Shown here piece after piece: positions 51,205 through 61,645 of a stretch of 64,000 nucleotides of DNA (position 1 is its first letter; each line of letters begins with the position of its first letter). Made by a program: the position numbers and the translations under genes. The notes beneath the pieces were generated by a model that ran no database searches, had not been told where the DNA came from, and was given only the letters and a program-made list of their open reading frames with translations. Source of the DNA: Streptomyces microflavus (lineage in GTDB: Bacteria; Actinomycetota; Actinomycetes; Streptomycetales; Streptomycetaceae); assembly GCF_014650075.1 (NCBI RefSeq), contig NZ_BMUG01000012.1, forward strand, positions 62,001 to 126,000, given 5' to 3'.

Positions 51205-52052
51205 CCTCCGGCACCAAGAACCGGTGGCTGTCGAAGACCGCGGTCAACGGCGTGCTCCTGATCGCCGCCCTCTACACGCTCTTCCCGCTGATCTGGCTGC
51301 TCACCGCCGCCACCAAGGACGCCGGGAACCTGCTGGGCGGTGACGTCTTCTCCTTCGAGGGCTTCGACCTCGCGCACAACCTGTCGGAGCTGACGTCCTA
51401 CCAGGACGGGATCTACTTCCGCTGGTACGGCAACTCCCTGCTGTACGCGGGCGTCGGGGCGCTGGGCTGTTCGCTGGTGAGCGTCGCCGCCGGGTACGCC
51501 TTCGACAAGTACCGCTTCCGGGGCAAGGAGAAGCTGTTCGCCCTGGTGCTGCTGGGCGTGCTGCTGCCCTCCACCGCCCTGTCCCTGCCGCTGTACCTGC
51601 TGGCCGTCGAGACCGGCACCGTCAACACCTACTGGGCGGTGCTGATCCCGGCGCTGGTCAACCCGTTCGGCGTGTACCTGTCGCGGATCTTCAGCGCGGG
51701 CTACATCCCCGACGAGGTCCTGGAGGCCGCCCGGATCGACGGGGCCGGTGAGCTGCGGACCTTCTGGTCGGTCGGTCTGCGCATGGTCATGCCGGGCTTC
51801 GTGACGGTCTTCCTCTTCCAGTTCACCGCGATCTGGAACAACTTCTTCCTCCCGCTGGTGATGCTCTCGGACAAGGACCTCTACCCGCTGAGCCTGGGCC
51901 TCTACAACTGGCACAGCAACGCCAACGCCGACCCCGCCTTCTACCCGATGGTCGTCACCGGCTCCCTGCTCGCCGTCACCCCGCTGATCGTCGCCTTCGT
52001 CGTGCTCCAGCGGCACTGGAAGGCCGGTCTGACCGCGGGGAGCGTCAAATGA
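51201..52052 (+). CDS. Sugar ABC-transporter permease (MalG type)
   Basis: 283 residues with about six membrane helices and the EAA loop VLEAARIDGAGELRTFWSVGLRM. ATG 51201 overlaps the previous stop; a longer open frame upstream is the shadow of the first permease. No ATP-binding subunit follows, as in many Streptomyces sugar systems that share the MsiK ATPase. Confidence 0.92.
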   Translation: MTSGTKNRWLSKTAVNGVLLIAALYTLFPLIWLLTAATKDAGNLLGGDVFSFEGFDLAHNLSELTSYQDGIYFRWYGNSLLYAGVGALGCSLVSVAAGYAFDKYRFRGKEKLFALVLLGVLLPSTALSLPLYLLAVETGTVNTYWAVLIPALVNPFGVYLSRIFSAGYIPDEVLEAARIDGAGELRTFWSVGLRMVMPGFVTVFLFQFTAIWNNFFLPLVMLSDKDLYPLSLGLYNWHSNANADPAFYPMVVTGSLLAVTPLIVAFVVLQRHWKAGLTAGSVK

Positions 52053-53062
52053 CCACTCCCAAGGCCCTTCTCTCCATGGGCCCCGGCATCGCGGAACGCC
52101 TCTTCACCCCCGTACAGCGGGAGCGGCTCACCGCGCTCGTGGACACCGACCCGGCGCTGGTCGCCCACCGGCTGACCGATCCGGAGCCCGGGGTCGCGGC
52201 CGCGCTCGCCGGGGCGGAGCTGCTCATCACCTGCTGGGGCGCGCCCCCGCTCACCGCCGGTGTCCTCGCCGCCGCCCCCCGGCTGCGGGCCGTCGTGCAC
52301 GCGGCCGGGAGCGTCAAGCACCACATCACTCCGGCCTGCTGGGATCGGGGTATCCAGGTCACCTCGGCGGCCTCGGCGAACGCGCTGCCGGTCGCCGAGT
52401 ACACGCTGGCCGCGATCCTGTTCGCCGGGAAGAACGTCCTGGGCACCGCCCACCGCTACCGGCAGCTCCGCGCCCCGCACGACTGGCGGGCGGAGCTGGA
52501 GGGGCACGGCAACTACCGGCGGTGCGTGGGGATCGTGGGCGCCTCGCGGATCGGCCGCCGGGTGATCGAGCTGCTGCGCCCGTTCGACCTGGACGTCCTG
52601 CTCTTCGATCCGTACGTGGACACGGGGGCGGCGGCCCGCCTCGGCGCGGTGAAGGTGGGGCTCGACGAGCTCTGCGCCCGCAGCCGGGTCGTCTCGGTCC
52701 ACGCGCCGGAGCTGCCCGCCACCCGGCACATGATCGGCGCCGCGCAGCTCGCGGCGATGGCGGACGGCACCACGCTGGTCAACACCTCGCGGGGTTCGCT
52801 GATCGATGGGGACGCGCTGCTGCCCGAGCTGGTGTCGGGGCGGCTGAACGCGGTCCTCGATGTGACGGAGCCGGAGGTTCCGCCGGCCGGATCCCCGCTG
52901 TACGACCTGGAGAACGTCCTGCTGACCCCGCATGTGGCGGGCTCCCTGGGGGACGAGATCCACCGCATGGGGGATTTCGCGCTGGACGAGGTGGCGCGTT
53001 ACGTCCAGGGGCTGCCGTTCGCGGACCCGGTCACCCCGGACGGGCTGGCCCGCATGGCGTAG
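52049..53062 (+). CDS. D-2-hydroxyacid dehydrogenase family protein
   Basis: 337 residues. NAD-binding loop GIVGASRIGRRVIELLRPFDLDVLLFDPY; catalytic Arg in LVNTSRGSLIDGDALL, a Glu in DVTEPEVPPAGSPL, and His in NVLLTPHVAGSLG, so the catalytic set is complete. ATGA overlap (52049-52052) ties it to the transporter, implying it reduces or oxidises a product of the imported compound, e.g. a sugar acid or its keto form. Confidence 0.92.
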   Translation: MTTPKALLSMGPGIAERLFTPVQRERLTALVDTDPALVAHRLTDPEPGVAAALAGAELLITCWGAPPLTAGVLAAAPRLRAVVHAAGSVKHHITPACWDRGIQVTSAASANALPVAEYTLAAILFAGKNVLGTAHRYRQLRAPHDWRAELEGHGNYRRCVGIVGASRIGRRVIELLRPFDLDVLLFDPYVDTGAAARLGAVKVGLDELCARSRVVSVHAPELPATRHMIGAAQLAAMADGTTLVNTSRGSLIDGDALLPELVSGRLNAVLDVTEPEVPPAGSPLYDLENVLLTPHVAGSLGDEIHRMGDFALDEVARYVQGLPFADPVTPDGLARMA

Positions 53063-53090
53063 GCGGCGGGGCGGAGGCCCGGAACGCACC

Positions 53091-53127
53091 GAGGCCCGGT
53101 GCCCCCGCGACGGGGGTACCGGGCCTC
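53091..53127. terminator. Bidirectional terminator between the sugar operon and groEL
   Basis: A 16-bp stem (53091-53106 with 53112-53127) with one G-T pair and a 5-base loop. Confidence 0.92.
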
Positions 53128-53153
53128 ATGCGTACCGAAAGGTACTGCGCGTA

Positions 53154-54779
<1,626 letters not shown>

Positions 54780-54877
54780 GGGCTGTACTTCCCTCTCGGA
54801 CGAACTGCGCCCCTCGCCGCCCGGCTAGTTATTTCGCAGGGGGCCAGGGGCGCAGAACACAAGCAAACGTGGGTGAA

Positions 54878-55186
54878 TTACTTCTCGACGATCGCGAGAA
54901 CGTCGCGGGCCGAGAGGACGAGGTACTCCTCGCCGTTGTACTTCACCTCGGTGCCGCCGTACTTGCTGTACAGGACGACGTCGCCGGTCTTGACGTCGAG
55001 CGGAAGACGCTCGCCGTTCTCGAAGCGGCCCGGGCCCACGGCGAGGACGACGCCCTCCTGGGGCTTCTCCTTCGCGGTGTCCGGAATGACCAGGCCGGAA
55101 GCCGTGGTCTGCTCGGCGTCGAGCGGCTGGACCACAATGCGGTCCTCAAGCGGCTTGATCGCAACCTTGGAGCTGGTGGTCGACAC
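54878..55186 (-). CDS. groES: Co-chaperonin GroES
   Basis: 102 residues. It has the mobile-loop region DAEQTTASGLVIPDTAKEKPQEGVVLAVGPG and the end GEEYLVLSARDVLAIVEK. GTG 55186 follows GGGGGAG at 8 bases and gives the normal length; the in-frame ATG at 55231 is too far upstream. It is the first gene of the groES-groEL operon under two CIRCE elements. Confidence 0.97.
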   Translation of the reverse strand: MSTTSSKVAIKPLEDRIVVQPLDAEQTTASGLVIPDTAKEKPQEGVVLAVGPGRFENGERLPLDVKTGDVVLYSKYGGTEVKYNGEEYLVLSARDVLAIVEK

Positions 55187-55295
55187 GATCCGGTCTCCCC
55201 CTTCGGAGATCTCACGGGGTTTAGCAGTCATTGGGCGGCGACCAGACCGATCCGTCGTCGCGGGTGCCGGACCTGCCCTGTCGCACAGTGTGGTG

Positions 55296-55369
55296 CTGGC
55301 ACTCTCCAGGGGGGAGTGCCAGACCCGAGACTATGACCGCGATTAGCACTCGGTCAAGCGGAGTGCCAA
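55296..55369 (-). promoter_or_regulatory. groES promoter with two CIRCE (HrcA) operators
   Basis: Two inverted repeats of the CIRCE pattern, 9-N9-9, are present: CTGGCACTC/GAGTGCCAG (55296-55322) and TTAGCACTC/GAGTGCCAA (55343-55369). Between and across them, read on the minus strand, lie TTGACC (55357-55352) and TAGTCT (55333-55328), spacing 18. HrcA repression with heat induction is expected. Confidence 0.93.
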
Positions 55370-55464
55370 TTCACCACCCTCGCGCCGTCTCGATCGGGGC
55401 TCCGTCGGATCACCGTCCGGACAACGCGGGGGCGGAGCCGGGTGTTCCGTACGACGGTACGGAG

Positions 55465-55932
55465 ATGACGCATCCCGAGAGCGACCTGCCCGGAAGACCG
55501 GCGGAGCGGGCCCCGGACGAGCGGCCCGGCGGCTGCGCCGATCCCGCCGTGGGCCTGCTGCTCACGATCTCCGAGGCGGTCGTCCTCGCCGTGCTGCTGG
55601 TATGGCTGGGGCTGCGCGGCCTGGGGCGGTCCCATGCGCCCGTCGACAGCGGCGCGCCCTCGGCCTCCGACTCCGGAGCGGAGACCGACTGGGTCCCCAC
55701 CATCGCGTTCGGCGTCCTGGCCCTCGTGGTCGTCGTCCTCGCCGCCATGCTGCTGCGTGACCGGTGGTACTGGGCGGGCGGCATCCAGGTGCTCGTGGCC
55801 GTGGCCCTGTGCACGTTGACCTTGACGTCCGTGTCCCGGGCCGACGTCGACGCGCCCCCGGCCCCCGCCTGGAACCCCCCGCCCTGCCGCAGCGGGGGCG
55901 ACAGCGAGGAATGCGCGCGCAGCGGGGGCTGA
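55465..55932 (+). CDS. Small membrane protein
   Basis: 155 residues with three hydrophobic segments (about 28-50, 78-96 and 104-120) and a Pro/Cys/Ser-rich C-terminal tail (ending in CRSGGDSEECARSGG). GGAG touches ATG 55465 directly, so it may be leaderless. It is divergent from groES. I recognise no family with confidence; it may be one of the Streptomyces-specific DUF membrane proteins. Confidence 0.7.
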   Translation: MTHPESDLPGRPAERAPDERPGGCADPAVGLLLTISEAVVLAVLLVWLGLRGLGRSHAPVDSGAPSASDSGAETDWVPTIAFGVLALVVVVLAAMLLRDRWYWAGGIQVLVAVALCTLTLTSVSRADVDAPPAPAWNPPPCRSGGDSEECARSGG

Positions 55933-55987
55933 GCGCGCATTCGGGGCCGTACGCCGGTCGGGGATCAGGACGTCGGGCGGGCGGGGA

Positions 55988-56911
55988 TCAGACGTAGTCC
56001 TCCAGCTTCGCCACCGCGTACCCCTTGTCCGTGATGGTCTTCATGACCAGGCGGATCATGTCGGGCATGGTGCCCTTCCAGTCGCCCTTGCCCCGGAAGT
56101 GGGTGAGGACGATGTCGCCGGGGTGCAGGTCCCGGTCCCACTCGCGCCACTCCATGTGGTCGGCGAAGGCCTCGGCGGACCACAGGGGTACGGCGGTGAT
56201 GCCGCAGGACTTGGCGACGACGAGGGTGTCGCGGTTGTAGTTCCCGTAGGGCGGGCGGAAGAGGGTGGGCCGCTTCCCGTAGTTCTTGAGGATCTTCTCC
56301 TGCTGGCCGCAGATCTCCCGCTTCTGCTCGGCGTAGGAGAGGCCGGGCAGATAGCGGTGGTTGAGCGTGTGGTTGCTGATGACCACCCCGCGCTGCTGCA
56401 TCTTCTTGAAGTAGCCGTAGTCGTCGTTGGTGACGTAGTCACTGAGGAACGCGCTGTACGGGATGTCGAGTTCGGTCATCATCCGCAGCAGCGCGGGGTC
56501 CTTCTCCGCCCCGTCGTCCATGGTGAGGAAGACGATCTTCTCCTTGGTGGGGACGGTGGTGAAGACGGGCGGCAGCCCCTCGTCGTCCCGGACCTCGAAC
56601 CCCTTGCGGGTGGTGATGCGCGGCTTCACCTTCGGCGGTTCGGGGGCAGCGAGCGGCACCTTTGCCAGGCCCCACTTCTTCGCGGCGACGGCCCGTGCGG
56701 CCTGCTTCTTCTTGAGTTGCTCGGCGTACGTGTCCAGGGCGCGGGCGGGCCCGGCCTGCTGGGCGGCCTCGCCCTGCTGTCCGGCGGCGGGCTTCGCCGG
56801 TCCGCCAGGGGCTCCCGTACCGCCGCCGGCCGTCTCCGACGCGCAGGCCGAGGTGACGGTGGCGGCCAGGAGGGCCGCCAGCACGACGGAGACCGGCCGG
56901 TGCCGCTTCAT
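55988..56911 (-). CDS. Polysaccharide deacetylase lipoprotein (NodB domain)
   Basis: 307 residues. The signal ends with lipobox VTSAC (C23). A Gly/Ala-rich linker, a Lys/Ala helix (about 57-85) and the NodB domain follow. Motifs: TMDDGAEKDP (D132, D133), SNHTLNH (H181, H185), RPPYG (219-223) and IVLTHF (H271). It probably deacetylates peptidoglycan or a surface glycan. ATG 56911 follows AAGGAAA. Motif 1 reads TMDDG where TFDDG is usual, a minor change. Confidence 0.92.
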   Translation of the reverse strand: MKRHRPVSVVLAALLAATVTSACASETAGGGTGAPGGPAKPAAGQQGEAAQQAGPARALDTYAEQLKKKQAARAVAAKKWGLAKVPLAAPEPPKVKPRITTRKGFEVRDDEGLPPVFTTVPTKEKIVFLTMDDGAEKDPALLRMMTELDIPYSAFLSDYVTNDDYGYFKKMQQRGVVISNHTLNHRYLPGLSYAEQKREICGQQEKILKNYGKRPTLFRPPYGNYNRDTLVVAKSCGITAVPLWSAEAFADHMEWREWDRDLHPGDIVLTHFRGKGDWKGTMPDMIRLVMKTITDKGYAVAKLEDYV

Positions 56912-57093
56912 GGGTGATTTTCCTTTTTGTCGTACTAGCTGCATGGCGCCGCATCCTGCCAGCCACCAGCCCGCCTCCAGCCCCGACACCGCGAGGGGAC
57001 CGGACCCGTCCCCCGACCGGCCCATGGGCGCCCGCGTCGGCCTACAGGGACGCGCGTCGCCCCATAGGGGCCCCCGTCCGCGCACCGGCGACA

Positions 57094-58317
57094 ATGGGCC
57101 GGGTGAACGCATCGACCCCCGCCGCCCCGGCCGACGACCCCGCCCGCGCCGCCTTCGCCGCCCTGCGCACCCCCGAGGGCGAGCACCTGCTGGCCGAGCT
57201 GCGGGACCACGACCCCGCCGAGGAGCTGGCCACCGCGACCCGGCTGCGCCGCACGCACCCGGCGGAGCTGGTGTCGGCCGCCCTGGGCCAGGCCCGGCTG
57301 CGGCAGCGGGCGGTGGCCAAGTTCGGGGCCGAGGACGCGTACCGCATGTACTTCACGCCCAACGGCGTCGAGCAGGCCACCCGGACCTCGGTCGCCACCC
57401 ACCGCGCCGCCCGGTTCGCCGGGCTCGGCGTGCGGAGCGTGGCGGACCTGTGCTGCGGCATCGGCGGCGACGCCATCGCGCTGGCCCGCGCCGGGATCGC
57501 CGTCCTCGCCGTGGACCGCGACCCGCTCACCGCCGAGGTGGCCCGCGCCAACGCCGAGGCGCTCGGGCTCGCCGCGCTGATCGAGGTGCGGTGCGCCGAC
57601 GTCACGGAGATCGACACCTCCCCGTACGACGCCGTCTTCGTGGACCCCGCCCGGCGCGGCGGCCGGGGCAGGATCTTCGACCCGGAGGCCTACTCACCGC
57701 CGCTGTCCTGGGCGACGGCCGCCGCGCTCAAGGCGCCCCGGGCCGCGCTGAAGATCGCCCCGGGCGTCCCCCACGAGGCGATCGGGCCGGAGGCCGAGGC
57801 GGAGTGGATCTCCGACGGGGGCGATGTGAAGGAGGCGGTGCTCTGGTACGGCGACGGCTTCGCACCCGGTTCGTTCCGGGCCACCCTGCTGCCGTCCGGG
57901 GCCACCCTCACCGCCCCGGCCCCGCTGCCCGCCCCGCCGGTGGGCCCGGTCGGGCGCTATCTGTACGAGCCGGACGGCGCGGTGATCCGGGCCCATCTGG
58001 TCGCCGACGTCGTGGAGCGGTGCGGCGGGCGGCTGGTGGACGAGACGATCGCGTACATCACGAGCGACGAGCCGTACTCCTCCCCGTACGTCGCCGGGTA
58101 CGAGATCACCGACCGGCTGCCGTTCGGCCTGAAGAAGCTGAAGGCGCTGCTGCGGGAGCGCGGGGTGGGTGTACTGACCGTCAAGAAGCGCGGCTCGGCG
58201 GTCGAACCGGAGGAGCTGCGCCGCCGGATGAAGCTCAGCGGTCCGAACTCGGCGACGGTGTTCCTGACCCGGGTGGCCGGGGCTCCGACGATGCTGATCG
58301 GCCACCCGCTGGGGTGA
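57094..58317 (+). CDS. SAM-dependent methyltransferase with THUMP-like C-terminal domain
   Basis: 407 residues. A helical N-terminal part (about 1-95) precedes the SAM-binding core SVADLCCGIGGDAIALARAGI, AVDRDPLTAEVARANAEALG and the motif IV-like VFVDPARRGGRGR. The C-terminal domain contains GYEITDRLPFGLKKLKALLRERGVGVLTVKKRGSAVEPEELRRRM, typical of a THUMP-like RNA-binding module. It is therefore probably an RNA methyltransferase. ATG 57094 or GTG 57103 can start it; neither has a clear ribosome-binding site. The last 83 bp overlap the convergent membrane-protein gene. Confidence 0.88.
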   Translation: MGRVNASTPAAPADDPARAAFAALRTPEGEHLLAELRDHDPAEELATATRLRRTHPAELVSAALGQARLRQRAVAKFGAEDAYRMYFTPNGVEQATRTSVATHRAARFAGLGVRSVADLCCGIGGDAIALARAGIAVLAVDRDPLTAEVARANAEALGLAALIEVRCADVTEIDTSPYDAVFVDPARRGGRGRIFDPEAYSPPLSWATAAALKAPRAALKIAPGVPHEAIGPEAEAEWISDGGDVKEAVLWYGDGFAPGSFRATLLPSGATLTAPAPLPAPPVGPVGRYLYEPDGAVIRAHLVADVVERCGGRLVDETIAYITSDEPYSSPYVAGYEITDRLPFGLKKLKALLRERGVGVLTVKKRGSAVEPEELRRRMKLSGPNSATVFLTRVAGAPTMLIGHPLG

Positions 58318-58948
58318 GCCGGTCCGGGGCGGGCGCGGTCAGGACGCGCAGCACCCAGCGGCGGTGCGCCAACGCCTTGACGGCGCCGATGAGTCCGGTG
58401 AGCCAGGCGACCATGCCCAGACCCATGGTCAGGGCGACCGTGCCGTACGTGTCGTCGCCGGGCCGGGCGCTCGCCGGGCCGATCACGCAGAGCGCCAGCC
58501 CCGTCGCGCCCAGGGCGAACGACAGCAGCAGCCACACCAGGCTCACCCCGGGCAGCCGCAGTTCCCGGTCACGCTCCGGGTCGCGGTCCAGCGCACCCCA
58601 CTCCACGAGCAGCGCGCGGACCTTCCGGTCGCGGGCGACGTAGAGGCAGACGAAGGCGGTGCCCGGCACCATCGCCCCCACCCCGAGGAGCAGGGACAGG
58701 AGTCCGGCCAGCCCGCCGAAGACGTCCTGCGCCTGCTCGAACAGGACGAACGCCGACCCCACCAGCAGCCAGCCGAACGCGGCCAGCCCGGCCCACATCA
58801 CCAGCACGCCGAGCCGCCCCGGCCCCACATGCATCCGCACCAGTGCGCCCAGGATCAGCGCCCGGTCGGAGAGCATCGCCTCACGGTCGGGCCAGGACCT
58901 GATCTCCACGGGCGGCGGGCGCGGCGGCAGCGAGGGGCGGTTTTGCAT
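58235..58948 (-). CDS. Membrane protein of unknown function
   Basis: 237 residues. A Pro-rich start (NRPSLPPRPPPVEIRSW) is followed by hydrophobic segments at about 46-66, 77-100, 129-150 and 160-182, and a Ser/Pro-rich C-terminal tail. ATG 58948 has no ribosome-binding site, but TAGTGT lies 7 bases upstream on the same strand, fitting leaderless expression. A much longer open frame continues upstream on this strand through the kinase gene and is rejected as a shadow. Confidence 0.72.
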   Translation of the reverse strand: MQNRPSLPPRPPPVEIRSWPDREAMLSDRALILGALVRMHVGPGRLGVLVMWAGLAAFGWLLVGSAFVLFEQAQDVFGGLAGLLSLLLGVGAMVPGTAFVCLYVARDRKVRALLVEWGALDRDPERDRELRLPGVSLVWLLLSFALGATGLALCVIGPASARPGDDTYGTVALTMGLGMVAWLTGLIGAVKALAHRRWVLRVLTAPAPDRLTPAGGRSASSEPRPPGSGTPSPSSDR

Positions 58949-59053
58949 GTACCGGACACTACCGACCGCCGGAACGCTCCCCCGGAGCAGCCCTGTTGCG
59001 GATACAGTACGGCTCGTTTCAGGACAACACGCGCCGTCGGGGGAAGCAGCACG

Positions 59054-61024
59054 ATGACCAGTCAACAGCAGGGCCGCGACGGGGTTTTCCAGCCGTTGGA
59101 GGAGAGCGATCCACGGACGGTGGCCGGTTACCGGCTGACCGCGAAGCTCGGCTCCGGCGGGATGGGCAAGGTCTACCTCTCGTACACGCCCGGCGGGCGG
59201 CCCGTCGCCATCAAGGTGATCCGGCCGGACTTCAGCGAGGACGCCGAGTTCCGCCGCCGCTTCCAGCAGGAGGTCCAGGCCGCCCAGCGGGTCCAGGGCC
59301 TGTACACGGCGCCGGTCATCGACAGTGACACCGAGAGCGCGCAGCAGTGGCTCGCCACCGCCTATGTGCCGGGCCCGTCCCTCGCCGCGGCGGTCGCCGA
59401 GCACGGACCGCTGCCGGTCCCCGCGATCCTGCTGCTCATCGCGGGCATGGCCGAGGCGCTCCACGTGATCCACGGGGCGGGCATCGTCCACCGCGACCTC
59501 AAGCCGTCCAACGTGCTGCTGGCGGCCGACGGGCCGAGGGTGATCGACTTCGGCATCGCGCGGGCCGCCGACGCGACCTCGCTCACCGGCAGCGGGGTCA
59601 CCGTCGGGACCCCGGCGTTCATGGCCCCGGAGCAGGCGGCGGGCAGGGCGGTGACGGCGGCGACCGACATCTTCGCCCTCGGGCAGGTCGCCTCCTACGC
59701 CTCGACCGGCGCGCCCGCCTTCGGCGAGGGCACCTCGCACGGGGTGCTGTACCGGATCGTGCACGAGGAGCCGGATCTGACGGGGGTTCCGGAGGAGCTG
59801 CGGGAGCTGGTCACCCGCTGTCTGGCCAAGTCCCCCGAGGACCGGCCGTCGGTGGCCGAGGTCATCGACCTGTGCCGCAACGCCAACAGCGAGACGCAGT
59901 TGCGCCGCCCGGAGGACTGGCTGCCGGGTGCGGTGGCCGCCGACATCACCGTACGGGCGGCCGCGCCCGCCCCCGACCGCACCCCGCCGCCTCCGGCCAC
60001 CCCGCCCACGACTCCGGCGGCCCCGCCCACCGCGCCCGGGACGCCCCCGGCGACCGCACCGGTGACGGTGGCCCAGCAGCCGACTGCCGGACCCGCACCG
60101 GCCGCGCCCGCCGCCCCGCCCGGGGCCCACCAGCAGCCGACCGTGCCGGCGAACCCGGCGCCCGGCGCGTACGGGTACCCGACGCAGCCGCAGGGCGCGT
60201 ACGGCTACCCGGCCCACGCGGGGCCCGCGCAGCAACAGCCCGGCCCGTACGGCTACCCGCAGACGGGCTCGCCCGCCGGGGGTTACGCCACCGGCGGCTA
60301 CCCGACCGCGTACCCGCCCACCGGCCAGCAGCCTCACCAGCCTCCGCAGCCGCACCAGACCCACCAGACGCCCGCGCCGGAGAAGCCGAAGAAGAAGCGC
60401 ACCGGCCTCTTCGTCACGATCGCCGTCGTCACCGCCCTCCTCGTCGGCGCCGGCGGCGGGTACGCGCTGTTCGGCCCCAAGGGCGACACGGACAGCGGCA
60501 ACGACCGGAAGCAGGAGCAGAGCCAGGCGGGCGACACGGCGAAGCCGCAGGAGAAGGAGCCCGCCGCGAGCACTCCGTCGGCCGGTGCCGAGCTGCCGGA
60601 CGACGACGAGGGAAGCGGCGCCGCACCGCTGCCGGACCCCGAGCCGGTCCCGTACAAGTCCATCGATCTGACCGGCGGCTACCACCTGTCGTTCGCGGAC
60701 AGCACGGACAGCCCGCTCAACGGCAGCGGCAGCGGTGACTTCTCGTACAGCTCGGTCAGCGATGTGGTGCGCACGGACGGGTCGATGGTGCTGCTGAACC
60801 CCGGGCAGCAGGGCGACCTCCGGACCTGCCGGTCCGAGACCCGGTTCTCCACGGAGCTGGAGCTGGACCGGCTGGTGCGGGGCACCCAGATCTGTGTGCG
60901 TACGGAGAACGGGCACCTGGGCCTGATCGTCGTACGCGCCCTGCCGACGGAGAACGCGGCGAGCAACTACATGACGCTGGACGTGACCGTGTGGCGCAAC
61001 GCGATCGCGGTCGAGGAGTCGTAG
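59054..61024 (+). CDS. Membrane Ser/Thr protein kinase with Pro/Tyr-rich linker
   Basis: 656 residues. The kinase domain (about 26-285) has GSGGMGKV, K54, HRD with D148, DFG 165-167 and APE 191-193. A long linker of Pro, Thr, Gln and GYP repeats (about 300-445) follows, then one membrane helix (about 451-473), an acidic spacer and an outer domain (VPYKSIDLTGGYHLSFADS, SYSSVSDVVRTDGSMVLLNP, LDRLVRGTQICVRTENGHLGLIVVRALP). ATG 59054 follows GGGGGAAG. The outer domain differs from those of the three kinases at 28-35 kb. Confidence 0.92.
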   Translation: MTSQQQGRDGVFQPLEESDPRTVAGYRLTAKLGSGGMGKVYLSYTPGGRPVAIKVIRPDFSEDAEFRRRFQQEVQAAQRVQGLYTAPVIDSDTESAQQWLATAYVPGPSLAAAVAEHGPLPVPAILLLIAGMAEALHVIHGAGIVHRDLKPSNVLLAADGPRVIDFGIARAADATSLTGSGVTVGTPAFMAPEQAAGRAVTAATDIFALGQVASYASTGAPAFGEGTSHGVLYRIVHEEPDLTGVPEELRELVTRCLAKSPEDRPSVAEVIDLCRNANSETQLRRPEDWLPGAVAADITVRAAAPAPDRTPPPPATPPTTPAAPPTAPGTPPATAPVTVAQQPTAGPAPAAPAAPPGAHQQPTVPANPAPGAYGYPTQPQGAYGYPAHAGPAQQQPGPYGYPQTGSPAGGYATGGYPTAYPPTGQQPHQPPQPHQTHQTPAPEKPKKKRTGLFVTIAVVTALLVGAGGGYALFGPKGDTDSGNDRKQEQSQAGDTAKPQEKEPAASTPSAGAELPDDDEGSGAAPLPDPEPVPYKSIDLTGGYHLSFADSTDSPLNGSGSGDFSYSSVSDVVRTDGSMVLLNPGQQGDLRTCRSETRFSTELELDRLVRGTQICVRTENGHLGLIVVRALPTENAASNYMTLDVTVWRNAIAVEES

Positions 61025-61058
61025 CCCGGCACCTCGGACGGGCCGAGGAGCGGTGACC

Positions 61059-61523
61059 TCAGGCGTCCCGGAGCGCCTGGATGTCCAGCTTGCCCATGGC
61101 GAGCATCGCCTTCATCGTCCGCTCCGCCTTCGCCGGGTCCGGGTCGGCCAGCAGCCGGGGCAGCTCGTTCGGGACGATCTGCCAGGAGACGCCGTACTTG
61201 TCCTTGAGCCAGCCGCACTGACTCTCCTCGCCGCCCTCCGAGAGCGCGGCCCAGAGCCGGTCCACCTCGGCCTGGTCGGCGCAGTCCACGGAGAGGGAGA
61301 TGGCCTCGGTGAAGGGGAACTGGGGGCCGCCGTTGAGCCCCATGTACTCCTGGCCCGCCAGGCTGAAGGTGACGGTGAGGACCGAGCCCGTCTCACCGGG
61401 GGCGGCTTCGCCGTAGTAGCTGACGTCCAGGATCCGGGAGTCGCCGCCGAAGATCGCGACGTAGTGCTCGGCGGCCTCCTTCGCCGTGCCGTCGTACCAG
61501 AGACAGGGGGTGATCTTCTGCAT
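61059..61523 (-). CDS. VOC-superfamily protein (PhnB-like)
   Basis: 154 residues. It begins MQKITPCLWYDGTAKEAAEHYVAIFGGDSRI and has the paired beta-alpha-beta repeats of the glyoxalase/PhnB fold (VTFSLAGQEYMGLNGGPQFPFTEAISLSVDCADQ; CGWLKDKYGVSWQIVPNELPRLL). ATG 61523 follows GAGGAG; a longer frame to 61649 lacks similarity. Enzymatic activity is unknown; such proteins often resemble 3-demethylubiquinone methyltransferase-like entries. Confidence 0.9.
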   Translation of the reverse strand: MQKITPCLWYDGTAKEAAEHYVAIFGGDSRILDVSYYGEAAPGETGSVLTVTFSLAGQEYMGLNGGPQFPFTEAISLSVDCADQAEVDRLWAALSEGGEESQCGWLKDKYGVSWQIVPNELPRLLADPDPAKAERTMKAMLAMGKLDIQALRDA

Positions 61524-61645
61524 GGTCGTCGTCTCCTCTTCGGGCCGCCCCGCGTCCGGACCGGCCGGTCCGGACGTCATGGGCTTCGTGGCCGTCGTGG
61601 GCCTCGCGGGCCCGGTGGAAGGTAGACCGGCCCGGGCGCCCGGAC

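Noticed and set aside
58949..60916. Upstream extension of the minus-strand membrane-protein frame
   Set aside because: It runs antisense through the kinase gene at 59054-61024, whose catalytic motifs are clear. ATG 58948 is the sensible start.
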